Shown here piece by piece: positions 47,015 through 57,869 of a DNA stretch of 64,000 bases. Within the stretch, counting starts at the first letter, position 1, and every line of letters starts with the position of its first letter. The position numbers were made by a program, and so were the translations under genes. The stretch covers positions 1-64,000 of the forward strand of contig SGPL01000047.1 of NCBI GenBank assembly GCA_004802705.1, written 5' to 3'. The notes below the pieces were generated by a model. That model was not told the origin of the DNA and did no database searches. It worked only from the letters and a program-made list of their open reading frames with translations. This DNA comes from Bondarzewia mesenterica. Taxonomy: Eukaryota > Basidiomycota > Agaricomycetes > Russulales > Bondarzewiaceae.

Positions 47015-48535
47015 GGTGTTGTTATTTGAGAAAAGGATAACAAGCAAACTGCCTCTTGTCCTCTTTCAAGTTATCAGTCGCTGCGCGGCCGCACTGCAGT
47101 GAGAGTCACGAGTAGTCACGGTCACACATTCTTGTCCAGTAAGTAAACCCCAACCCCGGCATAAGGCTTCAAGCTTCAGTTTCAGGTAGGACCCCGAAAT
47201 TGCCTTTTAGTTGTCAACTTGCCAATTATTTATGTAACGCTCCAATTTCTTGAAGCACACCATCTTCCAGATTGTCCTTATTCATTTTGTCAGGGATCGG
47301 CATGAGTTTCACTCCAAAATTCGATTTACTAGCTCGGCGGAAAGTACTATGTCATAGTTTTGAATTGTCATGGTAAGTAGGTGAGTACGTGGGCAACTGC
47401 CGTAGATTTCCCCAATCACCCCTGGTCTCATATCAAGACCCTCGCCCGCGTGCGTGTGAGGGGTTCAGTACCAACCTACAAGCTCCCTGGGTAACTGGAG
47501 CCTCATTGAGGTAAGAGCGCAAATGCAAGTGATTGCCCTGTCTTTCCAGGCCTGATTCTTCCATAGGTCTTCCCAGCTCGAATGAACCCTTTCGCTGGAT
47601 CTGAATGCTCCTTGCAACAACTGACTTCACCATGTATTCTTTCTCGCGCGGTAAACAGTTTAATTATTGAGCTGTCCTTCTGTTCCATGCTAGCCTATCA
47701 TGTAAGTATCTTCGTGCCCAAGCCTCCCCATGAAGCAAACCACGGCGGGCGCTTGCTGAGGTGCGTCTTATCAGTTGACCACACCTTGACCTGGGGTTGT
47801 ACCCTGCGAAATGTATCAGGCTTTTTTTCTGTGCTAGAAATTTCACATGTCGCCATCACACGGCCAGGAGCTCCTATGACAATTTCACCGGATCATTCAG
47901 GGAGAGATTAGGCCCGTATCCTCGTCCCACTTATCTGCTCATTGGTTCCACAGATCGGTGGACTTAAAGGCTGACGATCGAAAGGGGTCAGAAGGCCGCA
48001 TCCCTTCCGTGTAGGAACCGAATGCATTGTTCTCTTCTAGCAAGAAAAATCGAGAACCGCTCGACACAGTTCTCGATGATATCCAGCTGACCTTCGCGAC
48101 TGGGATCGTACTAGCGGTCCGTTTCGTTCATTATACACAATTAATTCCTTCGTGCATACGACTGACCACCACGGACAGTGGCATCTATCAAATCGTTGAC
48201 TTCGTCACTGCGGAAGGTCGACTCCAATGATCTGCTTCAACAATTCGGATGGCAGCCAGGGCCCGCTCTCGCTCTCCGCGGAAGTTATGCTATTGAGAAA
48301 ACTATCAGGTGCTCTGTGTCATTGGACTAGGTATTACCCACGTCATGTAAACTAAAACTAGGCATTGATTAAGACAAATGATTATAGCATGACATACAGT
48401 ACGTATTCTCCGTCCGTCCGACAGTTGGCCAGTGTAATAACTTGGGTTCAATATGTGACTGCGTAGATGGACAAAGGGAACTGGAACAAGCTAATAAAGA
48501 AAAAGAGTACACAGTGTGGAAGAAATGAACACATT
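47015..48535. other. Intergenic, no gene recognised
   Basis: About 1.5 kb between the Ski2 start and the methyltransferase stop. Frames of up to 109 codons (47582-47911) lack motifs. The first few hundred bases must contain the Ski2 promoter. Confidence 0.45.
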
Positions 48536-50054
48536 TCACAATTGCACCCGCTTTCGGGCATAAACGCTCTCCACGCGGCAAAATGTGACAATCCGTGCTT
48601 CTTCGACCTCAGTATGTGCACGCTGCTGAAGTTCATCCACAAGCGACTCCTGAAGCCCGCTCCCAAGCAAAAGTGGACGACCTGATTTGAGGAACGCCTG
48701 TCGGAAGAAAAGGACGTAAGTTGCGTGAGGAAGTTCACGCGACATGGGAGAAGCCATCATTGGCAGCAGAACTGACTTGGATATCTTCACCCATGACCTT
48801 CCCAATCCAATAATCAGGATGACCTGGGGGGTAGATCGCTGCTGTTGGAAGCCATATTTCCCTGTATACAATATCTTCATACGCAGGGTTTTGCATAAAC
48901 CATGCATACAGCATGTTTGAGGCGTCTGGGCTGCCACCGCGTTGTCGTACGGCCATGTTAAGAAGGCTCATCCACCGAGGAAGCCAAGGCCCCTCCATGA
49001 CGCCCGGCTTTGAGAAAATGGGCCTGTGATTCTCGTCATAACACCGAAAGTCAAACTCTAAAAAATCCACCAAACCACCCGGTCGCAGTACTTGCACTAC
49101 CTGCTCTATAAGCCCGTGGTAGTCTCGAATCTGATCGCATGAACATGTGAGTTGAGGGACCGAATTCTCCGCTCGAGCGCTCCTGTAAGGGACTCTATAA
49201 GGTTAATGAGGGGTACTTACACCTGAGGAGATAAGCCGAGCATGGACAACATTGAAATCTCCGTAAAAGTGTTGCATGCCGAGGTTGATATCATCTACTT
49301 CGCTCCTGAGAAAAGATATATTCATGATGAGAGAGACCACCGGGGAATATGTAGTTTCCTTTCGTACCTGCAATTAGGAGGTATGTTCCTGTCAAAGAAA
49401 CGGTCAATGCAATTTTGTCTGCGGGAGAAAAGACAGACCAACGTTGCCTGCATGGGAACAAGGTCGACAGCAACTGCCTGACAATGGGGGAAATCGCGCG
49501 CACATTCCAGAATCCTTCAATACAACATGTCAATACGAACGGTCTCAACAGCGAATCATAGATTTACGTACCAACTACCGCTCCCACAGCCTAAATCCAG
49601 GCATGCCTTTGTTTCACCAGGGATATCATCTTTCAACACCTCTGGAAGAGGCGGTGGGTATTTGCCCATGATAAACTTGAACATGTGATGTTGCTTGTCT
49701 GGATTTCCAATAATCCGTATCTCGACGATGAGGGACGAAAGGAGTGCAATAAATTATAAAATAGGCCGCACCCAACCGCTCAAACTCTTCGTCGTCCGCA
49801 GGCAAACGATACACCTCGGAATAGTTATTTAGGCCTCTGCCATACTCGTGCCGATAGGACTGGGCGCGTATTGAACTTGTAACAGAATAGTTGGATGGCG
49901 CCGGAGAAGCTGAACGCATGGAGGCATCATAGGAGGTCACTGAGCTCGCAACGCTGAGGGAGAAGTCAGAAAGAGCGTCGCTTTCGTCGTCAGATTTATA
50001 ATCTGTGAGAGACATAAGTCCTGGAGTGAGGGGGACGACAGTGATGGAAGGCAT
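48536..50054 (-). CDS. SAM-dependent class I methyltransferase
   Basis: Resembles the large family of Agaricomycete methyltransferases often annotated as UMTA-like. The start at 50054 gives MPSITVVPLTPGLMS, followed by an acidic/Ser-rich N-terminal 70 residues. Family blocks are DDEEFERL; then KACLDLGCGSG (SAM-binding glycine loop, about 49580-49610); MQHFYGDFNVVHARL; QVLRPGGLVDFLEFDF (post-I motif); WLPRWMSLLNMAVRQRGG; a V/I-YREIWLP block; and a C-terminus FLKSGRPLLLGSGLQESLVDEL followed by ESVYARKRVQL. At least five short introns are present. The substrate is unknown, and the family includes secondary-metabolism enzymes, but no cluster partners are nearby. Confidence 0.88.
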
Positions 50055-51121
50055 GAGAAAGAGGGTACATGAGGAAGGATATATATCACAGGTAGAAATA
50101 GACGGGCTGGAAAGGACAGCGGTGGGATTTGTCAATTAAAATGCGGACTCATGGTTTGCGGCGGATATTATTCCGGCCCCGAGCCGTAAGACGAGCGCCG
50201 ACCCGCCTCGGGAGTAAGTCACCTCAGTTACTTCTGCCTCGAGGTCAGCCCATATGTTCGTTGAAATAAATATATCCTATCGTCGCGCATCTTCGACATA
50301 GCACTGCGCTGTAAAGGCTGAGATTATCCGCAGACGGTAGATAATTCACGTTCATTCGCTAATTTCACTTTACTTTCTTCCAAGCCACGAGGCTCGAGCT
50401 TATTTTCCTCCGCCGACTCTCCTGACACTTCGATCCTTGTATCAGCACGTACATATGTACGGTTAGGAAAACACGTAAGCATGCTAACTCCTCCGATATC
50501 TGGCCATGGACGCACATGAGCCTCAGGGTGGAGTGTCCCTTTGACTTCTACAGGGAGCTTCGACGTCGACATGCGGTATTGCCTAGTATCGCCTTATTTT
50601 CTCAAAGTTGGCTTGTGTCTCTTGACGAGTATACATGTTTCTATAGGATATACAGAAATTCCTGGTTAAATGTTGAACCGCAAAATCATGCACCCACTGC
50701 CCTCGGACATGCCTGAGGATCGGACAGATCCAACGTGAGCAATTTGATCAAACCAGGTTCTCTGGCACTCGCTTATAGCCAATAGCACAACCTGATGTAG
50801 GTTTTCATCTCCAGATCGTAAATTTCCACTGTCGTCGAGAAGAGCATCCCTCACTTTCAGAGGTTGGCAGCAGACCTTCGGAGATTGATAATTGCTTTTG
50901 TTCAGGAGACTCAACGAATCACGGGGCATCCTGACTCCGAGGTGTATTAATCCTTTCTTCCCATAGCATACAATGGTCATAAAATACAACATATCTTTGA
51001 TCGCAGTGGCCCCCATCCATAGCCCAAGCTTTGTTCTACATCTGTCGTTCGGCCAACTGTAAGCACAGTCTGATACGCGGTCCGAGTAATTAAGTGTACT
51101 AGGGAAGGCTTGCCTGAAAAT
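50055..51121. other. Intergenic between methyltransferase and IST1
   Basis: About 1.07 kb between two minus-strand genes. It must hold the methyltransferase promoter (towards 50055) and the IST1 3' region. The frame at 50666-51016 (116 codons, minus) has no motif I recognise. Confidence 0.45.
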
Positions 51122-52408
51122 TTACGAGCGCCTCTTAAGTGCCTCGAACCTTTTTGCCAGTATATCGAAGTCATCCTCTGGTGGCGGCCGCGGTGGCCGG
51201 TTCGTCTGTTTACTGTCAGCAGACTTGGTATCGCCTTTAATAACTTCATCTTCCGTCGGAGGAAGATCGGGCAGGTTGGGCGTCTTGCTCTTGCTGTCCT
51301 CGGCGGAAATTATGGGCGCAGACGCATCGAGAACGGCCTGCTTCTCAGATATGAGTTCCTGTTCCAAAATACCGCAAATTGTTTTTGAACAGTCCGATGA
51401 CTTCATCTTCTGACTGTAACAATGGCATACCTTCACACCACCTTCATCACCGTTGTTGTTACCTTGGTCAGGCCATGCCGCTGGTGTCCAGCGAACACCA
51501 TATCCCTTTGCAATCTCCGAAAGATATGCATCAACTAACTCCGAAGAGGGCATATCGACCGTGAGCTTCTTCATAACCTACACAGCCAAAACTGATCTTC
51601 AGAATCGGCTTGAAGGCACACGACATCAGCCACTCATTAACATTACTCACTCGTTCGCTTACACATCCATCTCGATTTTCCATTACAGCGGCGGAGAAGT
51701 CGCGGCCATACTTGTGCATGAGAAGGTCCCGTAATATATGCAGCTCTAGAATTGCACGAAGGGAACGCACCGTTGATTCTCATCGGCGGGGGCACGATTG
51801 AATGCGTCCAACGAAAACGCACCTTTAATCTCCGTTCTTGGTGAAGCATGGATGATACTGCATACTCCTTCGCTGACAGCTGGATCTGGTTCTCGTGTGC
51901 TGAATACACGTTAAAGAAGCGGCTCCCCGTAAAACGTTTCATAATTACTCACTTCTGATCCAGCAGCCCAAATCGAGCGATCAAAAGTTCACAGTAGAGC
52001 TCTAGCAGTTCAAGGAGCTCTAGATGGATGTCTTCGTGGATGACTAGAATAGGTTTCGACGAGGATTCAATTGTTGTGCAGGATGCAACAATGTATAGAA
52101 CGCACTGTTTTCCACCTTGATCCGTGCTGTCTCAATCTTCTCCCTCTCCAGCAATGTGGCAATATCGCGGCGTGAGGCCTTTGCTTGGGCCTCCTTCTTC
52201 TCCTGCAACGTTCGCAGCCTCTGCACAGACAGACTAATATCAATCAGTTAACACTCCATGACGAAGCTTTCTTTATACTCATACCGGAGTTGAACCTATC
52301 AGAACGCATCGGAATTGCCAAGATCAAAGGGCAATAAGGTCGATCAGTAGAGCAGGTTAGCTCTCTTGCATTACGGACCTTTGCTTTGGTAGCGTTCCAA
52401 GGTGCCAT
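51122..52408 (-). CDS. IST1: IST1-like ESCRT-III regulator
   Basis: Ist1 proteins regulate Vps4 and ESCRT-III in multivesicular body sorting at endosomes. The start at 52408 gives MAPWNATKAK before the first intron. The N-terminal ESCRT-III-like helices carry QRLRTLQEKKEAQAKASRRD, IATLLEREKIETARIKVEN, EDIHLELLELLELYCELL and ARFGLLDQ, followed by ELHILRDLLMHKYGRDF and RVMKKLTVDMPSSELVDAYL. A Pro-rich linker follows (RPPRPPPEDDF). The protein ends DILAKRFEALKRRS, a good MIT-interacting motif (L..RF..LK) as used by Ist1 to bind Vps4. About six introns. The coding sequence looks intact. Confidence 0.9.
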
Positions 52409-53333
52409 GGTAGGATGGCAAGGGGTTTACAGTACTTATAAGTCGGAAAGATACAATTTGAGAATCCGATATTTACCACTGCGAAAAGGGAATATCGTCG
52501 ATGACGATGACGTAAGGTCAATTTAGCGTCCGCGACTCTCGGTGACAAAATCATCTCATGATGATGTTCTTCTGTACATACCCGCTAAGTAAATATTCTT
52601 TAGTAAATGAAGTTCAAGCTCGATTTCTAACGCTTTGCTGGGAGTGCACAGCTAAGTAAGTATAGTGAATGCATATTCACGCGTAACAGCGTCCTTTTTC
52701 GCGTATAAAATCTCGGCCACTGCGTGGTGCACAGCTTCCGAAATCAACAGCAATCATTGGGCCCATGCATCTTGTCACGTCGTGGTCCCAGGTCGATTCT
52801 GATTCCTGTGACCAACTCAAATCTCATCAAAAGTTCGTGACAGAAAGGAGATTCACTCGCTGGTACGCCTTATTAGCAATCCATGCGCATCTCTGAGCCC
52901 GTAAGAACAGACCATAGTGGGGGTTAGAGCAGTGTTGTTCACGACCAGCCCTCACCGAAAACGCGACATTCATCATGGAACAGGCGCGGAATGTATCCTT
53001 GGCTTAGATGCGGCAGCATTCACAGAGGACTGATGGGAGCTCGGGATGGGAGATAGCTCTGTCAGTTTTGTGATACTGATAGCTGTTGATCTATGATGGT
53101 CGTCAAGTAATCCTTTTTAACTCGAACAACGCTCAATGCTGCCTTTGTATCCACGTCTTCTTTGGTACTGATCGTCCGTCTCCGTCTAACGGACCTGTAC
53201 TTGTCGTAGCAGGACTACTGATCGCCGGCTTCCTTGGGTCATATTTGTATAGGCTACCGTCTCGAGCTAGATCTAACGCCGTCTTCTGTCCGTATCTCCT
53301 CGCTGGACGATCTATTGTACCATTAATCTTCAC
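52409..53333. promoter_or_regulatory. Divergent spacer between IST1 and RasGEF gene
   Basis: About 0.9 kb with both promoters. No coding region is supported. A short 5' exon for the RasGEF gene cannot be excluded in 53086-53333. Confidence 0.4.
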
Positions 53334-55982
53334 ATGGCCGCCTCATCTTCGCAACTCGCTCGTCAGTCACTACGTCTCTTAATAGACCCCAAAGCCCCGC
53401 TCTTCCATGTCTCGACAGGATCTTCTGCCACTCCGACCTCTTCTCCTCTCTCTGGTTTTCGCAAGGGCACATGGAGTTATGAATCACCGTCTGGAGAGTC
53501 TTATGAGAGGATGTATTCGGTATCATGCCTATATGATTTTCAATCGGCAGACACCGACCATTTGTCATTCCGCAAACACGAGATCTTGGACATCGTCAGG
53601 CAGGAAGACTCGGGGTGGTGGGCTGCAGTACGCAGAGATGGAAGCGGAGTTGGTTGGATACCTGCTTCCTACGTCCGTCCTCTTCCCGAAGACACAGTGG
53701 ACAAAGTCTATCACCTGAAAGACGATACTCAGATACCCCTATATCATCCCGACCGAATATCTAGGTCTGCGCCTCCTAGTCTCAAACCATCTCTCAACTC
53801 TCCTTTATCTTCAACACTCGATTTTGCGGATGATGACGACGCTTTGGACACCAATAGGGTGAGTAACGAAGTGGTTGACAGTTCGGATTCAGCGCTCAGC
53901 ATCTAATTGGTCATTTTAGGCCTCATTCCCGGAGTTTTTTCCTGAGTTTGAGTCCTCACAGTTGAAGCCCGAGAAGGAGAACGAGCAATTTCAGCTTCTC
54001 ACTGATGCCGATCTTGTGGACTCCCCCGTAGACTGCTTCAATGCTCAAGCAAGAAGATACCCCCCTTCCCCGTTACCTCCACTACCAGAGGTACAGCTGC
54101 CTCTTCGGCTCGACAAATCTTTACCTACATCGCCTCAGCCTCTCGTAGCTGTGGCCAACTCGCCACAGGATGGTTCCAGACCGAATATCCACGGTCGCAG
54201 TGCATCTAACCCTAGTCTCCCGTCTTCTGACAGTCGCAGCCTCCGACGTCGCCCCCTCCTCCTTGATGATCAGTCATCCCTGCAACGATTATCAGCCCTC
54301 ATACAAGGCCATGACATCAACGAACTCGAGGACTTCGCTTATCCACACCCCGAGCGCCCTCTTGATTCATTCCCGCATCAGGCGATGCACCTTCCTAGGC
54401 CGGGAAAGGTCAAACAGCTAACCGGTGACGATGATGCACAAGCATTTCACAATGCGAAACTGGCTCAAGCGAATCTTCCGTGGTATCTACGACCTGGACA
54501 TGGTGATGATGAGATCAAAGTTGAGTTCGATGGAAGTGTCAGAGCTGGAACACTTTCCGCACTCGTTGAGCGGTTGGTAGTTGACTCTTTGAGTGAGGAT
54601 GCCTTATCTAGAGCATTATTCGTCTTCATTACTGACCGTGGTGAATGAAATATAGAGCTGTCGCAGCAAGAGACGTTTAGACGCGTATTTCTCACCACCT
54701 TCAGGACATTTGCAACGGCGAACGAAGTTTATGATCTCCTCATCTCTCACTACGAGATGACTCAACCAGAGGGCCTTGATTTGGAGGCTCTAGACGTGTG
54801 GAAGAAGGACAAGATGCGTCCAACACAAAAACGTGTCTTGTCGGTGTTAACACTTTGGTTGGAAGAGCACGACATGCTCAACCAAGACCCGGATATTCCG
54901 CCACGTCTACAGGCATTCCTCTCGCAAAGACACTCAGCGCCATCTTTATCATTAACTGCGAAGCACATGCTGATCTCGTTGGAACGTCTTGTATGTCCTC
55001 TCGTCTGTCTAGCACACGTACACGACGCTCACCCGTAATCTGATCAGACTTTCGCCGATCCAAATCCACCTGAGGTTGTCACACCCTTACAAAAGCGATG
55101 GAAAAATAAGGTCCGAAAATATGAATCTTATGAGCTGCTTCGAATGGATCCGTTGGACATTGCACAACATCTTTGTGCTTTAGAGCATAAGCTTTACGCG
55201 AGGATCCGACCGACTGAGTGTCTTGCTTGGTCAAAACAGCAATCTGGGAACGAGGTGAAGAACATGGAGGCATTTTGCTCTACTCATACCAAGCTGGCCG
55301 ACTGGGTGAAGTCTAGCATTCTCGAGGTCGAGGGACTTAGCAAACGGGCATCTACAGTCGACTTTTGGATACGGGTTGCGGAGGTCAGTGTTTCGTCCGT
55401 CATACTGGTCGCGAATAGCTGTTGATCTTCTTCACCTGGCAGAAATGCAAATCACTGAATAACTTCTCATCCATGACCTCCATTGTGGCAGCCTTATCGA
55501 GTTCTGTCATAGCTCGTCTACACTTCACTTGGGTTCATGCAACCCGGGAATCACATTTGGAACCTCTTCTGAAATTCAACGCGCCTGCAGGCAACTACGC
55601 TTATTATCGTTCGGTTTTGGACACAATCAATGGCCCCTGCGTACCCTTCATCGGCATGTACATGAGAAATATGGTGCATATCGATGACCAGCATGGCGAC
55701 TACATCAGTATCCCTTCAGCTTCCTCACCTGGTGGACACCGCGATCTTATTCACTTCATCAAACGACACAAATGGTACGATGTCGCAATGGCAACCTTAC
55801 GTTTTCAGTCCAAGTCGTATGCGTTTGCAGAGAATCAGGCAACGACGAGCTTTATCCGGACGCAGATGGCAAATGTGGTTGGGAAGGAGGAGCGATGGTT
55901 TTGGAATAGGAGCGAAGAATTGCAACAGGCAGAACTCGTCCATGCGGATATCAGGAAAGGATTGGAGGCTGCCGGGTTTTGA
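53334..55982 (+). CDS. SH3-domain RasGEF (Cdc25-type)
   Basis: Guanine-nucleotide exchange factor for a Ras-like GTPase. The start at 53334 gives MAASSSQLARQSLRLL. The SH3 domain lies at about residues 60-117 (CLYDFQSADTDHLSFRKHEI ... DSGWWAAV ... GWIPASYV). A Pro/Ser-rich middle with KVYHL and PLPPLPE follows, then the RasGEF-N domain (GTLSALVERLVVDSL, then VFLTTFRTFATANEVYDLL). The catalytic CDC25 domain begins DPLDIAQHLCALEHKLY and includes STHTKLADWVKSSI, VAEKCKSLNNFSSM, FIGMYMRNMVHIDD and IRTQMANVV. Five to six introns can be placed. One of them (54593-54655, donor GTGAGG) removes an in-frame stop and joins DSLK to LSQQETFRR. Domain order matches fungal Cdc25/Ste6-type exchange factors. 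Confidence 0.9.
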
Positions 55983-56461
55983 TGTTGTGTCTGGGACTTG
56001 GGCTTCTTGCTCGGTGTCTATTATTGTTGTATTTCTCATCGCTGTCAGATCTTAGGTACACCCCGCCAGACGAGTGTCAATGTATTTGTTGCACGATTTG
56101 TGCGCCATTCATGCTTAACGTCAACGCTGCATCAATAATTTGTATGCTGGTATTTATGGACCACGTGGGGCAAGTGAGTTGATAGACACACATCTTCCAA
56201 ATCCGATATCAAGATAAATGCATGTTGAAAACGTCCACAGAATATGTATCATGTATCGAGAAGAATGATAGAGAAGCTAAAGGCGAAAGAAAATTAATAT
56301 ACTACAACGGGGTGAGTTAAACAAGGAAGATATCAGCGAGGGAGAGGTGCGGGAGGGCTTGCCAAGCGATCTACGCCTTACCCACTCGTTCATACGGCAG
56401 ACTGGGATGGACAAGAGCGAAATGATCGGTGACCAGAACAAACACTAACGGCAGTGCACGC
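55983..56461. terminator. Convergent 3' region of RasGEF and Rab5 genes
   Basis: About 480 bp between two stops facing each other; holds both 3' untranslated regions. No gene was seen. Confidence 0.45.
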
Positions 56462-57511
56462 TTAGCAGTTGCAAGTATCAGCGCCTGGGACTGCGCCCTG
56501 TTGTTTGTTGAGGTCAACGCCCGCCCTCCCCCCTGCAGGGCCTGCACGACCGGCAGCCCCTGCTCTCGACGACGTTGGCGCTGTTGTTGGTAGCTTCTTC
56601 GCTACAAGCACGATTTGGTTGATGATTAACTGGGCACGAAGAACTCGAACAATCTATCAGATCGACTTACCAATGGCTGTGAATATGTCCGCCACACCCT
56701 CGCCCGTCTTCGCACTAGTCTCGGCCCACATGAGACCTTCCTCCTCCGCGTACTTCTGGGCCTCCTCCTGTGTCACCTGCCTGCGCGCAGCCAAATCTGA
56801 CTTGTTACCACAGAGAGCTATGACTATCGATGGATCTGCTTGGCGTTGCAATTCCCGAATCCAATTGCGAGCTTTCTCTAGTGAAGCAGATTGAGTGATG
56901 TCATAGACGACGACCGCGCAGTTAGCGTTCCGATAGTACATTGGTGCCTAATGCTCACGGTGAGTGCCGATAGGCGTATGACGGTAGGATGGGAAACTTA
57001 CGAGAGACTTAGGGTGAGATACGCCAGGATGACAGATGATAAGTACGAGCGAGTGTTGAGACAGTGTAACAGCCAACCTTGTAACGTTCTTGGCCTGCAG
57101 TATCCCTAGATAGCACGGCGCGGTCAAATGATTGCTTAGCTTTGATCAGATATATGCGCACCATATTTCAAACTTGACAGTCGTACCATCGTCGAGCGTG
57201 ACAGTCTGTGTAAGAAACGCGGCTATCCGAGGAGGGTTCGTGAGTCGGACCAGACTGAAACAATCAACAACAATACCTCCGATAGTGCTCTCGCGATAGT
57301 CGTCGAACTGATCCTTCACGAAACGCAGGACCAGGCTGGCGAGAAGAGTGTCAGCTACAACTGCAGCACATGCCTCTTGCGCTTAGTACCTCGACTTGCC
57401 CACGGCAGATTCGCCTGTAAAAACGGGGAATAAAATCTAGACGGAGCACAAAAAGAGTACTATTGAAGACTGACCAAGAAGAACGAGTTTAAATTGAAGC
57501 TGCTTGGACAT
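56462..57511 (-). CDS. YPT5: Rab5-type small GTPase (Vps21/Ypt5)
   Basis: Early-endosome Rab GTPase. The start at 57511 gives [13 protein letters not shown]. Splicing reconstructs [14 protein letters not shown] (P-loop), [15 protein letters not shown] (switch I effector region), [20 protein letters not shown] (switch II), GNKSDLA (G4) and ETSAKTG (G5). The C-terminal variable region is Ala/Gly/Pro-rich and ends TCNC, giving two cysteines for geranylgeranylation. The stop is at 56462. AAF in switch I and YYRNA are Rab5-type choices rather than Rab7 or Rab11. About six introns, one immediately before the P-loop. The gene is complete. Confidence 0.93.
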
Positions 57512-57869
57512 GATGGACGATGAAGGCGAAGAGAGGAGCAGGGCTGATGGTCAAATCGGTCTGACGCGGCTGGAGGCACCGGGTTCAGTAGACTCGGTCC
57601 ATGACTTGGGACACGTGGGAAAGTGTATTGCATCCGACAGCGCTCAGCTTTTTTACTACTCCGACCTTCTCCTCTTCGCACCACCATCAGTGGGTGCCCG
57701 CGTTGTACTTATCAAGCGCTCTTCCGTCTACACTTCGTCGCACAGTTGAACATTTGTCGATTGCCCTTCAGAGCACTTCAGAGCACTCATCTCATCGTCT
57801 CATCGCCCTTCTTGAATTGTCAACATTGCCAGGACATCAGCGAAGTACATCTGAGTTGTAAAAGCAGCG
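57512..57869. promoter_or_regulatory. Compact divergent promoter (Rab5 / RNA-binding protein)
   Basis: The 358 bp separate the two start codons on opposite strands, so both promoters share this space. No distinct element was recognised. Confidence 0.5.
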